46,374 nt of DNA from Hyphomicrobiales bacterium (GTDB taxonomy: Bacteria; Pseudomonadota; Alphaproteobacteria; Rhizobiales; OSC116). Below, one piece after another: positions 17,421 through 26,058 of the stretch (its first letter is position 1; the number at the start of each line of letters is the position of its first letter). A program made the translations under genes and the position numbers. The DNA lies in assembly GCA_013214705.1 (NCBI GenBank), contig JABSRZ010000014.1, positions 1-46,374 on the forward strand. Reading direction: 5' to 3'. A model generated the notes under the pieces. That model did not search any database. It had not been told where the DNA came from and saw nothing but the letters and a program-made list of their open reading frames with translations.

Positions 17421-18617
17421 TTAGTATTTGATGTTTTTTAATGCCGCTTGTTGCTTAATAATTTTCATTAAATTTGCGTCAAAACTATTCTGATCTTGCG
17501 CCGACAATCGGCCTATTTCATCGGCCTTATACACCGCGCGTTGTTTGACCAATTCATCAATCTGTTGCTGTATGTCAGTGCGTTTGGTTTGCATTTCTGC
17601 AATATAGGTTTGGCGCTGCGCATCATCCATGGCTTGCATAATTTTTGGCAATTCTTCCAATATCAAATTGTCGATGGTTGCGCGGTTTAACTCCAATTCT
17701 TGCAGTAAGTCGCCTTTGCCGCTAAACACCTGAGATTTTGTCAGCCGTTTGGCGTTATAGCTGGCCATATCAGAACTGGCTGCAGGTGCGGCCCTTGCCA
17801 TAGACTTCATAACTTTACTGGCCTGTTGTTTGACTTTTTTATCGCCATACAAAATAATTGTGGCGTTTAACTCTATGTTTAATTGATGTATTTGCTCATC
17901 ATACGGGGTTTTGATGATGGTTACATTGCCATCTTGAGCAATTTGGCTAAACGCACCATTGGCATTTTGGGCAATTTCTTGCCATATTTTTTTGGTTCTT
18001 TGGCTGTTGCCAGCCAATATGGTGTTGATGATGATGTCTTTACGTTTGGCGATTTTTACGGTTTGAGTATATTTCATGTCATCGCTATAATTCATTTTTG
18101 GCGGGGCATCGCCAACCAAAAAGATAATGCGCAATGTGTCATCGGCTTGGCTCCAATTTAATTGGGTTACCGCTTCTGATAAAGCTTGGTTGACCGACTC
18201 TGGCGCATCGCCGCCGCCTGCAGCTCTAAACTCTATTAAATCGGCATATATTTGGTGGATGTCGCTGCTGATGGGGAAATGTTTGGTCACATATACATCA
18301 CCACGGTCGCGATAGGCAATAAGCCCCATGCGCACGTTGACATCCGATTTGGCGTTTTGAATCTCGTTGGCAATGTGCCAAATTTTGTTTTTTGCACCTT
18401 CCAACAACCCGCCCATAGAACCGGTGGTGTCGAGCACAAACACGACTTCTACGGTTTGTTGTTTGGCTTGGGTTTGTTTATGTGCGGCTGGGGCGGCATT
18501 GTTAGGGGTTTTATCATTAGCGCCGCTGGCACCACTGGCAACAATCGGTATGGCAATGGTTGTGCATACAAGTAGGGGGAGTAGGATTTTCATAAATTTG
18601 GATTTGTAATAGGCCAC
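17421..18617 (-). CDS. Secreted von Willebrand factor type A domain protein
   Basis: The 398-aa protein starts with GTG 18617; an ATG at 18593 (MKILLPLLVCTTIAIPIVAS) is equally possible. Both give a signal peptide, so export to the periplasm is expected. A low-complexity linker (NNAAPAAHKQTQAKQQ) leads to a VWA domain with the MIDAS motif DTTGSM, then RMGLIAYRDRGD and the GGGDAPESVNQAL stretch. The C-terminal 130 residues are charged and helical (LLQELELNRATIDNLILEEL) and probably form a coiled coil. VWA domains bind partners through a metal ion. No AAA ATPase (MoxR) partner is adjacent, and the function is unknown. Confidence 0.85.
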   Translation of the reverse strand: MAYYKSKFMKILLPLLVCTTIAIPIVASGASGANDKTPNNAAPAAHKQTQAKQQTVEVVFVLDTTGSMGGLLEGAKNKIWHIANEIQNAKSDVNVRMGLIAYRDRGDVYVTKHFPISSDIHQIYADLIEFRAAGGGDAPESVNQALSEAVTQLNWSQADDTLRIIFLVGDAPPKMNYSDDMKYTQTVKIAKRKDIIINTILAGNSQRTKKIWQEIAQNANGAFSQIAQDGNVTIIKTPYDEQIHQLNIELNATIILYGDKKVKQQASKVMKSMARAAPAASSDMASYNAKRLTKSQVFSGKGDLLQELELNRATIDNLILEELPKIMQAMDDAQRQTYIAEMQTKRTDIQQQIDELVKQRAVYKADEIGRLSAQDQNSFDANLMKIIKQQAALKNIKY

Positions 18618-18865
18618 TTCAATCTCAATCTGTTGGGGTTAAACTTGACAACTAGAAGTATGAACCAAAAATTAGAACCGAATTTTGTTTAAAATATGCC
18701 GAGAGTGTGACGGTGTTGTGGTAACAACGTGACCCCATTAAGGCGCGCTTTGTAGCTAATTATGAGTTTGGAATAAGCATATTTATGGGGCTAAAAATTC
18801 ACTGTTTATTATCCTTAACCACGTAAATTATTGATAATAAGAATATTTGGCTAGTTGGGGCGGCT

Positions 18866-20248
18866 ATGGCAGTTAATCTATTAGAGTTTGAAATTAGAGA
18901 TGTTGATGAGCGGTTGTCGGCCGAATTTATAGCAGCTGTTACCCAGTGCATAAAGCAGCATGATGTTAAAAGTCTAACGCCTTTATTGGTCGATATGCAT
19001 GACGCCGACCTTGCCGATTTTATCGAAATTCTCAAACCGGCCATTAGGTTGGATTTTTTCAGACTGATGGGCACAGGGTTTGATTTTTCGGTTTTGACCG
19101 AGCTTGACGAGTCAATACGCGATGAATTGATTGAGCTTTTGCCCAATAATTATATTGCCAATGAGTTGCGTGAGTTAGATTCGGATGACCAAATCCACGT
19201 GTTGGAAGATCTGGACGAAAATGAAAAAGTCGAAATTCTAGCGCATATTCCAGTTTATGAACGCCGGGTGTTGGAGCATGGGCTAGATTACCCAGAAGAT
19301 AGTGCAGGGAGGTTGATGCAGAATGCATTTATCTCCGTACCGCCATTTTGGACGGTCAAAAAAGTGCTTAGCTTTATCCGTGAAGATGAAAAATTACCCG
19401 ATGAGTTTTTTGAAATTTTTGTGACCGATGCGAATTTTCATTATTTGGGCAGTGTGCCGCTAGATGTTTTGGTGCGGTCAGCCCACAATGTTGTCATCGA
19501 AAAAATTATGGATGATGGTGATGTAACCGTTGCTGTGACCGATGACCAAGAAGATGTGGCGTTGCAGTTTGAAAGATACAACTTAATATCCACCCCAGTG
19601 TTAGACGATGGCGAGCGGTTGGTCGGGGTTGTGACCATTGATGACGTGGTGGATGTGATTAGAGAAGAAGCCGAAGAAGATATGAATTTGATGGCCGGTG
19701 TGGGCACGGCTGAGTCGCTTTCGGACAGTGTGATGAGCATCAGCAAAGCAAGGTTTATTTGGCTATTTGTGAATTTAGTGACCGCCATTTTGGCATCTAT
19801 CGTTATTGGCATGTATGGCGGCACTATCGAGCAGATGGTGTCTTTGGCCGTGCTTATGCCGATTGTGGCCTCTATGGGTGGCAATGCTGGCACGCAAACT
19901 ATGACAGTGGCTGTACGCGCCATAGCCACACGTGAGCTGACATCTTACAATATGTTCAGGGTGGTAAGCCGAGAGGTGCTGGTTGGCGGCATAAACGGCC
20001 TGTTATTTGCCATCATTGTGGCCATCGTTACCTATGTGTGGTTTGGCAATATCGGCTTATCTGCGGTTATATTTGTGGCCATGATGTTAAATATGGTCAT
20101 TGCTGCATTCGCCGGCATACTCATTCCGCTTTCATTAGATAAATTGGGTGCAGACCCCGCGCTGGCATCATCGGTATTTTTAACCACGGTTACCGATGTG
20201 GTTGGTTTTGTGGCTTTCTTAAGCCTAGCAACGGCATTTTTAATATAG
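18866..20248 (+). CDS. mgtE: Magnesium transporter MgtE
   Basis: The 460-aa protein has the MgtE order. First comes an N-terminal superhelical domain (DVKSLTPLLVDMHDADLADFIEIL). A pair of CBS domains follows around residues 145-265 (DDQEDVALQFERYNLISTPV). The C-terminal channel has five helices, including the conserved PIVASMGGNAGTQTMTVAVRAI and ending in SSVFLTTVTDVVGFVAFLSL. MgtE is a Mg2+-gated Mg2+ channel in the inner membrane. The 248 nt upstream show no M-box or other recognisable Mg2+ riboswitch by eye. The gene converges on the DMT transporter with a 13-nt gap. Confidence 0.96.
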   Translation: MAVNLLEFEIRDVDERLSAEFIAAVTQCIKQHDVKSLTPLLVDMHDADLADFIEILKPAIRLDFFRLMGTGFDFSVLTELDESIRDELIELLPNNYIANELRELDSDDQIHVLEDLDENEKVEILAHIPVYERRVLEHGLDYPEDSAGRLMQNAFISVPPFWTVKKVLSFIREDEKLPDEFFEIFVTDANFHYLGSVPLDVLVRSAHNVVIEKIMDDGDVTVAVTDDQEDVALQFERYNLISTPVLDDGERLVGVVTIDDVVDVIREEAEEDMNLMAGVGTAESLSDSVMSISKARFIWLFVNLVTAILASIVIGMYGGTIEQMVSLAVLMPIVASMGGNAGTQTMTVAVRAIATRELTSYNMFRVVSREVLVGGINGLLFAIIVAIVTYVWFGNIGLSAVIFVAMMLNMVIAAFAGILIPLSLDKLGADPALASSVFLTTVTDVVGFVAFLSLATAFLI

Positions 20249-20261
20249 TCAGAGGCGTTAT

Positions 20262-21215
20262 TTATTCTTTTTGGAGAGATTTGGCCGCCATTTTAGCGCC
20301 TATACGCGAGATTATGAGCGATGCCACTATCAACGCCAAAGCATAAAAGGTGTTTATGGTGAGCGGCTCGCCCAATAAAATGGCCGATAATAACACCCCA
20401 AATACCGGAATAAAAAATATTGTGGTTAAGAAGGCAGTATAGCCAATTTTCAAGATTAGATAAAAACGAATTAAATAGGCCAATCCGGTGGGAAATACGC
20501 CAAGATATATTATCGCCCAGATGGCGTCGCTGCTGATGCTGCCAAAATCGCTGGGATATTGCCCGGTTAGCCACAGCGCGGGCAGCAAAGCTATGGTGCC
20601 CAAGCCCAGAACCGCGGCGCTTAAATTTTCGGTCGAACCGTTGGTTATGGTGCGGGTTATGGTGCCAGATATTGAATAACAAACCAAGGCGGCTAAAATG
20701 GCAACAATGCTCCAAATGCTGGATGTGTCGTCGGTAGAATTTGAAAAATCGGTGGCGAAATATATACTCACAAGACCTAGGCCAAGCGCCAAAATCTTCA
20801 TGCTGTTCAGTTTTTCATCTCGAGTTGCAAAATGGGCAATAAGGTAACCAATTAGCGGCGATGAACCCATAATGATAGAGGTTAGGGTGGCGCTGATATA
20901 TTGCTGGCCCCAGCTAATGAGCGAAAATGGCACGGCGGTATATAATAACGCGATGATGCCTAATTTGAGCCAATTGTTTCTGCCGCTTGGCCAGTTTGTG
21001 CGCTTGGCCAAAAATGGCAGAACAAGCACATATGAAATGAGAAATATAAAGCCAATGGTCACCCGGCTAGTCGCCACCATAATGGGGTCAAATTCCTTAA
21101 CCGCTATGCTAATGGCCACAAAGGCAGACGCCCAGATGAGCGCACATAACATTATCAGAAATATATCTAGAACCGTTGGCGGGCTGATGGGTTTGCGGGT
21201 TGGATTTTTTGTCAT
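20262..21215 (-). CDS. EamA/DMT-family permease
   Basis: The 317-aa protein has ten predicted membrane segments in two EamA repeats, the first starting LDIFLIMLCALIWASAFVAI and the second around SIWSIVAILAALVCYSISGT. The PLIGYLIAHF and GVFPTGLAYLIRFYLILKIG segments are typical of the drug/metabolite transporter superfamily. These proteins usually export amino acids or other metabolites; the substrate cannot be inferred here. Its stop lies 13 nt from the mgtE stop. It has no visible operon partner. Confidence 0.92.
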   Translation of the reverse strand: MTKNPTRKPISPPTVLDIFLIMLCALIWASAFVAISIAVKEFDPIMVATSRVTIGFIFLISYVLVLPFLAKRTNWPSGRNNWLKLGIIALLYTAVPFSLISWGQQYISATLTSIIMGSSPLIGYLIAHFATRDEKLNSMKILALGLGLVSIYFATDFSNSTDDTSSIWSIVAILAALVCYSISGTITRTITNGSTENLSAAVLGLGTIALLPALWLTGQYPSDFGSISSDAIWAIIYLGVFPTGLAYLIRFYLILKIGYTAFLTTIFFIPVFGVLLSAILLGEPLTINTFYALALIVASLIISRIGAKMAAKSLQKE

Positions 21216-21363
21216 GGTTTATGCCTTACATATAGCTTGGTTTTATAATATATTTAGCCGCAAAATAATAGAGTTAGTTGCCAAACAAAGATCAATATTA
21301 TTGATGATGAAATTGCGATATTTTGGTTTATAAAGCTAATGAACAACGGAAAATGGGTGAAAT

Positions 21364-22404
21364 ATGAGCAAGCAAATAATTTTAGATGGCCATAATGATG
21401 TTTTGATGAAATTGGAAGCGGCCAGACGAATTGGCCAACCGATAGATTTTTTTAAACAACAAGCTGAACTTGAAATTGATGCGGTTAAAGCTCAACAAGG
21501 CGGGTTTTGCGGTGGTTTATTTGCCATGTATACCAACAATTTGGTTTTAGGCGCTGAGGATATGCAGGTGGGTAAAAACCCAACAGATGCTTACGATTAT
21601 AAAATCAGTTTAGACCGGGTTTCGGGCATGATGGCCGAAGCGCGGCGATTGGTGCGGGCTGGCGATGGTTATGTCGAAATATGCACAACTGCCGATGAGC
21701 TGGAGCGGGCAGCTCTAGCGCATAAAATGGGCATTATGTTGCATATCGAAGGGTGCGAGGCGATAGATGCCAACTTTAATTCATTAGAAATGTTATATTC
21801 TGCGGGTTTGCGCTCGCTAGGCCCAGTTTGGAGCCGCGATAATATTTTTGCAGTGGGCGTGCCGTTTGATTTTCCTTTACATCCAGACCAAGGCGCAGGG
21901 TTGAGCGATTTGGGCGTGGAATTGATTAACTTATGCAATCAGATGAATATTATGGTCGACCTATCGCATATTAATGAAAAAGGTTTTTGGGATGTGGCCA
22001 AATATAGTGAAAAACCACTTATGGCCACCCATTCTAACGTTTACAATTTGTGCAACACAGCCAGAAATTTAACCGATAAACAGTTAGATGCCATTGCCGA
22101 CACGGGCGGAATTGTCGGCTTAAATTTTGCCACTGGGTTTCTAAATGCCGATGGCGATATGGACGGGCAGGCGAGTTTAGAAACGATGATTAAGCACACA
22201 GACTATATGCTGGCAAAACTGGGCGAAGATGGAGTGGCACTGGGTTCGGATTTTGATGGCGCGCCGATGCCGACGGAAGTAAAATCTACCGCGCAATTGC
22301 CCAACTTGATTCAGGCCTTTAAAAATACCGGCTATAGCGCTGAACTTATTGATAAAATATGTTATAAAAATTGGTTATCACATATGCGTAAATCTGGCTT
22401 ATAA
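21364..22404 (+). CDS. Membrane-dipeptidase-like metallopeptidase (M19)
   Basis: This 346-aa protein belongs to the renal-dipeptidase family. The zinc ligands are visible in order: GHNDVLMKL near residue 9, the bridging Glu in MLHIEGCEA, His in VDLSHINEKGFWD, His in MATHSNV and the Asp of ALGSDFDGAPMP. NLTDKQLDAIADTGGIVGLNF is a family signature. Such enzymes hydrolyse dipeptides, including D-amino-acid-containing ones. It has no signal peptide, so it should be cytoplasmic. GGTGAAAT before the ATG is a usable ribosome site. Its 3' end overlaps the convergent TauE/SafE gene by 6 nt. Confidence 0.93.
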   Translation: MSKQIILDGHNDVLMKLEAARRIGQPIDFFKQQAELEIDAVKAQQGGFCGGLFAMYTNNLVLGAEDMQVGKNPTDAYDYKISLDRVSGMMAEARRLVRAGDGYVEICTTADELERAALAHKMGIMLHIEGCEAIDANFNSLEMLYSAGLRSLGPVWSRDNIFAVGVPFDFPLHPDQGAGLSDLGVELINLCNQMNIMVDLSHINEKGFWDVAKYSEKPLMATHSNVYNLCNTARNLTDKQLDAIADTGGIVGLNFATGFLNADGDMDGQASLETMIKHTDYMLAKLGEDGVALGSDFDGAPMPTEVKSTAQLPNLIQAFKNTGYSAELIDKICYKNWLSHMRKSGL

Positions 22405-23211
22405 GTCTAAATTCTCATAGCTTCTATAAATCATATAAATGGCCATTAAAATGAGCACTAAGGCGAATAGCTTGTTGAGCAAGGCTTTTTGGTTGGCCAA
22501 CTTTGTGGCGGCTCTGGTGCCAAATAAGCTACCGATAACCCCGCCCATGATAAAGTAGGTGGCTATCGGCCAGTCTACAAACCCAGAAAAGCTATAATTT
22601 ATGGAGGTGGTTAAGCCAAATGCGGTTACCGCCACCAGTGACGAGCCAATGGCAAAAATAATGGGTATTTGGAGCGCATAAATGAGCGCCGGTACAATTA
22701 AAAAACCGCCACCAATGCCAAAAAACCCGGCTGCTAGGCCAACCACAAAACCGAAACTTAGCAATTTGGGCACTAAAACCGCCATATTTTCTAGCGTCAT
22801 ATGTAGGTCACCATTGGGCTTGTCTTTTTTATCGGTCAACATAAGGCCGGCAATTAATATCATAACAATGGAAAATATAATCAGCAATAAATTGCCATTA
22901 ATGGTTTTGCCAAAAGACGAGCCAATATAAGAGCCCAAAATGCCCGCCACGGTAAATGTGAGGGCACAACGCCATTTGACATTGCCTTTGAAGCCATGGT
23001 TGATGGTGCCGGTGGCGGCGTTCATCGCCACTGCAAAAGCTGACGTGCCGATGGCCATATGTGGCGAAGGCATGCCCACCACATAAAGTAGCAACGGCAC
23101 TGCCAAAACCGACCCACCACTGCCTATTAAACCCAAAACAAAACCGACAATGCTACCAGAAACAACCGCTAATGGGTTAAATTCGGCATATAATAATTGT
23201 AAGATTTCCAT
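22399..23211 (-). CDS. TauE/SafE family permease in a persulfide-response cluster
   Basis: This 270-aa protein with about eight helices has the two-fold glycine-rich motif of the family: FVLGLIGSGGSVLAVPLLLY in the first half and GLAAGFFGIGGGFLIVPALI in the second. TauE/SafE proteins export sulfite, sulfoacetate, thiosulfate or similar organosulfur anions. It lies 63 nt downstream of the BigR-like regulator on the same strand. The regulator's other neighbour is a persulfide-dioxygenase-like gene, so removal of sulfite formed from persulfide is the likely role. The equivalent permease is part of the BigR operon in other proteobacteria. Confidence 0.92.
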   Translation of the reverse strand: MEILQLLYAEFNPLAVVSGSIVGFVLGLIGSGGSVLAVPLLLYVVGMPSPHMAIGTSAFAVAMNAATGTINHGFKGNVKWRCALTFTVAGILGSYIGSSFGKTINGNLLLIIFSIVMILIAGLMLTDKKDKPNGDLHMTLENMAVLVPKLLSFGFVVGLAAGFFGIGGGFLIVPALIYALQIPIIFAIGSSLVAVTAFGLTTSINYSFSGFVDWPIATYFIMGGVIGSLFGTRAATKLANQKALLNKLFALVLILMAIYMIYRSYENLDL

Positions 23212-23274
23212 AAAAATTCGCGACCAATCTGGCGGTTGCTATACGCGGATTGTATAGTCTATTGTGGCATTTGT

Positions 23275-23568
23275 TTAACAATAAATTTCGCGCAATGTTT
23301 CCATTATTTTGGCAACGTCTTTATTGTCAATTCTGTAATATATGTTCTGCGCTTCACGGCGGGTGGCGATAATCTTGTTTTCACGCATTTTGGCCAAATG
23401 TTGCGATAGTGCCGATTGGCTTAAGCCAACAAATTTTGAAAGCTCAGTCACTGAGGTTTCTTCGGCTTCGGCCAATTTGCATAATATGAGCAGGCGTTTT
23501 TGGTTGGCGAGAAGTTTTAACATCTCGGAAGCTTCGGTAGTTTTGTCTACAAATTTTTCAAATTTCAT
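23275..23568 (-). CDS. bigR: ArsR-family persulfide-sensing repressor (BigR/SqrR/YgaV type)
   Basis: The 97-aa winged-helix protein has the ArsR fold (ELSKFVGLSQSALSQHLAKM as recognition region). Two cysteines are present: Cys30 in RLLILCKLAEAEETSV and Cys97 as the last residue in LREIYC. Their positions align with the cysteine pair of BigR/SqrR, which form a di- or tetrasulfide with reactive sulfur species and release DNA. No metal-site motif (ELCVCDL) is seen. The gene is transcribed away from the persulfide-dioxygenase-like gene and into the TauE/SafE gene, so it probably represses both through the intergenic region. Confidence 0.88.
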   Translation of the reverse strand: MKFEKFVDKTTEASEMLKLLANQKRLLILCKLAEAEETSVTELSKFVGLSQSALSQHLAKMRENKIIATRREAQNIYYRIDNKDVAKIMETLREIYC

Positions 23569-23587
23569 TTATTCGGCCTAAATTTAC

Positions 23588-23603
23588 ATTAGATTTGACT
23601 AAT
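23588..23603. promoter_or_regulatory. Candidate BigR operator
   Basis: ATTAG (23588-23592) and CTAAT (23599-23603) form a dyad with a 6-nt centre between bigR (start 23568) and the divergent hydrolase gene (start 23698). A further ACTAAT half-site lies at about 23612-23617. A+T-rich dyads upstream of such operons are typical BigR targets. Confidence 0.45.
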
Positions 23604-23697
23604 TTAGAAATTACTAATATATAGGTAGTGACAAGTCAACCGTTTAATTTATTCAATTAATATAGTGGGTTTTCCGAAATATATAGAAGGGTCTAAA

Positions 23698-24576
23698 ATG
23701 CAGAACCAAATCACACAGCGCAAAAACTTAGCCGTCAAAGGTTTTTTCGATGAAGAAACCAACACCGTTACCTATTTGGTTTGGGATAAAAAAAGCCTCG
23801 AAGCGGCGGTTATCGACCCGGTTTTTGATTTTAACAATTTAACCGGCTCGGCCAATACCCATAGCGCCGATAAAGTGTTGAATTTTGCGCAGGACAAACA
23901 TTTAAAGCTTAAATATGCCTTGGAAACTCACGCGCATGCCGATCATTTGAGTGGCGCGCCTTATATAAAGGTTAAAACCGGTGCAAAAATTGGCATTGGC
24001 GAAGGCATCCATAAAGTGCAAGAAATTTTTAGGCCGATGTTTAACCAAACTGATGATGATGAAATTTCTGATTTTGATTTGCTGTTATCAGCTGATGATG
24101 TCATTAAACTGGGCGAAATGAAGATAGAAATTATGCCCACGCCCGGCCATACACCAGCCTGTGTGAGCTATAAAATTGAAGATAGTATTTTTGTTGGTGA
24201 TACGTTATTTATGCCAGATTTTGGCACGGCACGCTGTGATTTCCCAGGGGGTGACGCGGCGACATTATATGATAGCATTCAACTCATTCTTTCGCACCCG
24301 CAACATACGAAACTCTATATGTGCCATGACTATAAACCTGTAGGTCGCAACGAATATAAATGGGAAACAAGTGTTAAAGAACAATCTGAGAGCAATATTC
24401 ATATCAATAAAAATGTTAGCAAAGCTGAATTTGTTAACCTGCGGAATTCTCGCGATGCCAATTTAAACCCGCCACAATTACTATTGCCGGCCATTCAGGT
24501 TAACATTAACGCTGGTAATTTGCCCAAGGCCGAGGATAACGGTGTGGCTTATATTAAAATACCGATTAAATTATAG
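23698..24576 (+). CDS. Metallo-beta-lactamase-fold persulfide dioxygenase-like protein (Blh/ETHE1 type)
   Basis: I start at ATG 23698, which has AGAAGGG upstream, giving 292 aa; a GTG 11 codons earlier lacks this. The metal site is THAHADHLSGA (HxHxDH), followed by PGHTPACVSY and the aspartate of FVGDTLFMPDFGTARCDFPGG. A late histidine lies in MCHDYKPVGRNEYKWETSV. This pattern fits ETHE1-like persulfide dioxygenases and the Blh protein of the bigR operon. They oxidise glutathione persulfide to sulfite and GSH using mononuclear iron. There is no rhodanese fusion. The cluster lacks an sqr gene in this window. Confidence 0.9.
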   Translation: MQNQITQRKNLAVKGFFDEETNTVTYLVWDKKSLEAAVIDPVFDFNNLTGSANTHSADKVLNFAQDKHLKLKYALETHAHADHLSGAPYIKVKTGAKIGIGEGIHKVQEIFRPMFNQTDDDEISDFDLLLSADDVIKLGEMKIEIMPTPGHTPACVSYKIEDSIFVGDTLFMPDFGTARCDFPGGDAATLYDSIQLILSHPQHTKLYMCHDYKPVGRNEYKWETSVKEQSESNIHINKNVSKAEFVNLRNSRDANLNPPQLLLPAIQVNINAGNLPKAEDNGVAYIKIPIKL

Positions 24577-24690
24577 CTTTTTTTTGAGATTGACTTTCAG
24601 GTTCTAGCAATGGTAATCAGCCGCGGCATTTTGCGTTTAAAGTTATAATATTAACTTGAAATTGGCGGGTTATAACGATATGAAAACGCC

Positions 24691-25125
24691 ATGATAAATT
24701 TAATCAAACTCTCGGTTGGCACGGTTTCAATCCATTCTCTGTTAGAATGGCAAAAGATGAGCCGCGCCAACAATTTGCGAGATTTTGGCGTTGCCGAACA
24801 TTGGCACACCACCCGCATGCGGCCAAAACGCGAGGCCGAATTGTTGGATGGTGGCTCTATCTATTGGGTGTTTAAAGGCATCATTCAATGCCGGCAAAAA
24901 ATTACCCGGTTGGACGAGGTGACGGGCGGCGATGGCATTAGGCGTTGCCGCATTGTGCTAGATAAAAATTTACACGCAACCGCCACATGGCCGAAGCGAC
25001 CTTTTCAGGGGTGGCGGTATTTAAAGGCGCCAGATGCCCCGCCAGACGTGGCTATGCCCAGTAAAAGTGATGTAAATATGCCACAAGAGCTACGCAATGC
25101 GCTGTTTGAGCTGGGGCTATTGTAA
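24691..25125 (+). CDS. DUF1489 family protein
   Basis: This 144-aa soluble protein is recognised from the N-terminal pattern INLIKLSVGTVSIHSLLEWQ, the THRMRPKR-like stretch (HTTRMRPKREAELLDGGSIYWVFKG), and PKRPFQGWRYL near the C-terminus. All of these are characteristic of DUF1489, a family found mainly in alphaproteobacteria and of unknown function. There is no signal peptide or membrane segment. It lies 55 nt upstream of mipZ in the same direction and may be cotranscribed. Confidence 0.85.
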   Translation: MINLIKLSVGTVSIHSLLEWQKMSRANNLRDFGVAEHWHTTRMRPKREAELLDGGSIYWVFKGIIQCRQKITRLDEVTGGDGIRRCRIVLDKNLHATATWPKRPFQGWRYLKAPDAPPDVAMPSKSDVNMPQELRNALFELGLL

Positions 25126-25179
25126 TTTATGTGTTAGATGATTAATCTAAATTAATATTTAATCTAATTTGAGACTCTT

Positions 25180-26007
25180 ATGACGGTAATGACGGGGAAC
25201 GCAGCCGAGAACAATAGTTCACGGGTGATTGTATTGGGTAATGAAAAGGGCGGCACGGGCAAGACCACTTTGGCCATCCACCTTTTGTTAGGGCTGCAAG
25301 CCAATGGTGCACGCGTCGCGGCTATCGATTTAGATGGCAGAGTGGGCGGGTTTTCCCGGTTTTTAAAAAATCGTGAAGCGTGGGCCAAAAACTCTAGACA
25401 GAACATTTATACACCGCCGTTTTTTACCGTTAGCGCCAGCCAAGATAATGACATTAACAAACGCGAGCAAGAAGAGTTTGCTGGCTTTGCCGGTGCGGTC
25501 GAGAAATTAGAACATATATCGGATTATTTGATATTGGATTTGCCATCAGGCGACACTTATTTGGGGCGTTTGGCGCATTCTATGGCGGATATTTTAATCA
25601 CCCCGATTAATGACGGGTTTTTGGATGTAAATGTGCTTGGCGATGTCGACAATGTTGATTATTCGGTCAATGGTATAAACCCCTATGGTCAATATGTTAT
25701 GGATTGTTTGGCGCGCCGAAAAAATATAGATGGCAGCGGGTTTGATTGGTTATTGGTGAAAAATCGGGTGTCTAGCCTTGGTGCAAAACACAAACAAAAA
25801 GTCGATAAAGCGCTTACTAATTTGGCCGACAAATTAGGCGCTACCATTGCCTCTAACATTGGCGATCGGGTGATATTTAGAGAGCTATACGCTATGGGGC
25901 TTTCGGTGTTTGATGTGTTAGACCGGCAAACAGGGGTTAAAGCCACGGCATCGCATAACGAAGCCAAGCGCGAAATTTTAGACCTTATTGAGTTTATAAA
26001 TAGATAA
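25180..26007 (+). CDS. mipZ: Division-plane positioning ATPase MipZ
   Basis: The 275-aa protein is a ParA/MinD-type ATPase with the deviant Walker A NEKGGTGKTT (about residues 24-33). The AIDLDGRVGGFSRFLKNREAW segment is as in MipZ of Caulobacter, and a switch region DLPSGDTYLGRLAH and a C-terminal DRVIFRELYAMGLSVFD follow. MipZ forms a gradient from the ParB-bound poles and blocks FtsZ polymerisation there, placing the division site. It substitutes for MinCDE in many alphaproteobacteria. The upstream gene is DUF1489; no parB is in the window. The similarity through the whole length makes a plasmid ParA unlikely. Confidence 0.93.
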   Translation: MTVMTGNAAENNSSRVIVLGNEKGGTGKTTLAIHLLLGLQANGARVAAIDLDGRVGGFSRFLKNREAWAKNSRQNIYTPPFFTVSASQDNDINKREQEEFAGFAGAVEKLEHISDYLILDLPSGDTYLGRLAHSMADILITPINDGFLDVNVLGDVDNVDYSVNGINPYGQYVMDCLARRKNIDGSGFDWLLVKNRVSSLGAKHKQKVDKALTNLADKLGATIASNIGDRVIFRELYAMGLSVFDVLDRQTGVKATASHNEAKREILDLIEFINR

Positions 26008-26023
26008 TCAATTGGCCGAAATT

Positions 26024-26050
26024 AAGCCGGCAACAAATGCCGCCGGCCTT
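26024..26050. terminator. GC-rich stem-loop between mipZ and the carboxypeptidase gene
   Basis: GCCGGC (26026-26031) and GCCGGC (26042-26047) pair perfectly, extended by AA/CTT with one bulge, and have a 10-nt loop. It lies in the 51-nt space between two convergent stops. A T-run is lacking, so it may be a bidirectional but weak terminator. Confidence 0.45.
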
Positions 26051-26058
26051 GACTTAAA

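Noticed and set aside
18618-18865. Possible Mg2+ riboswitch before mgtE
   Set aside because: No M-box or other conserved core could be recognised by eye.
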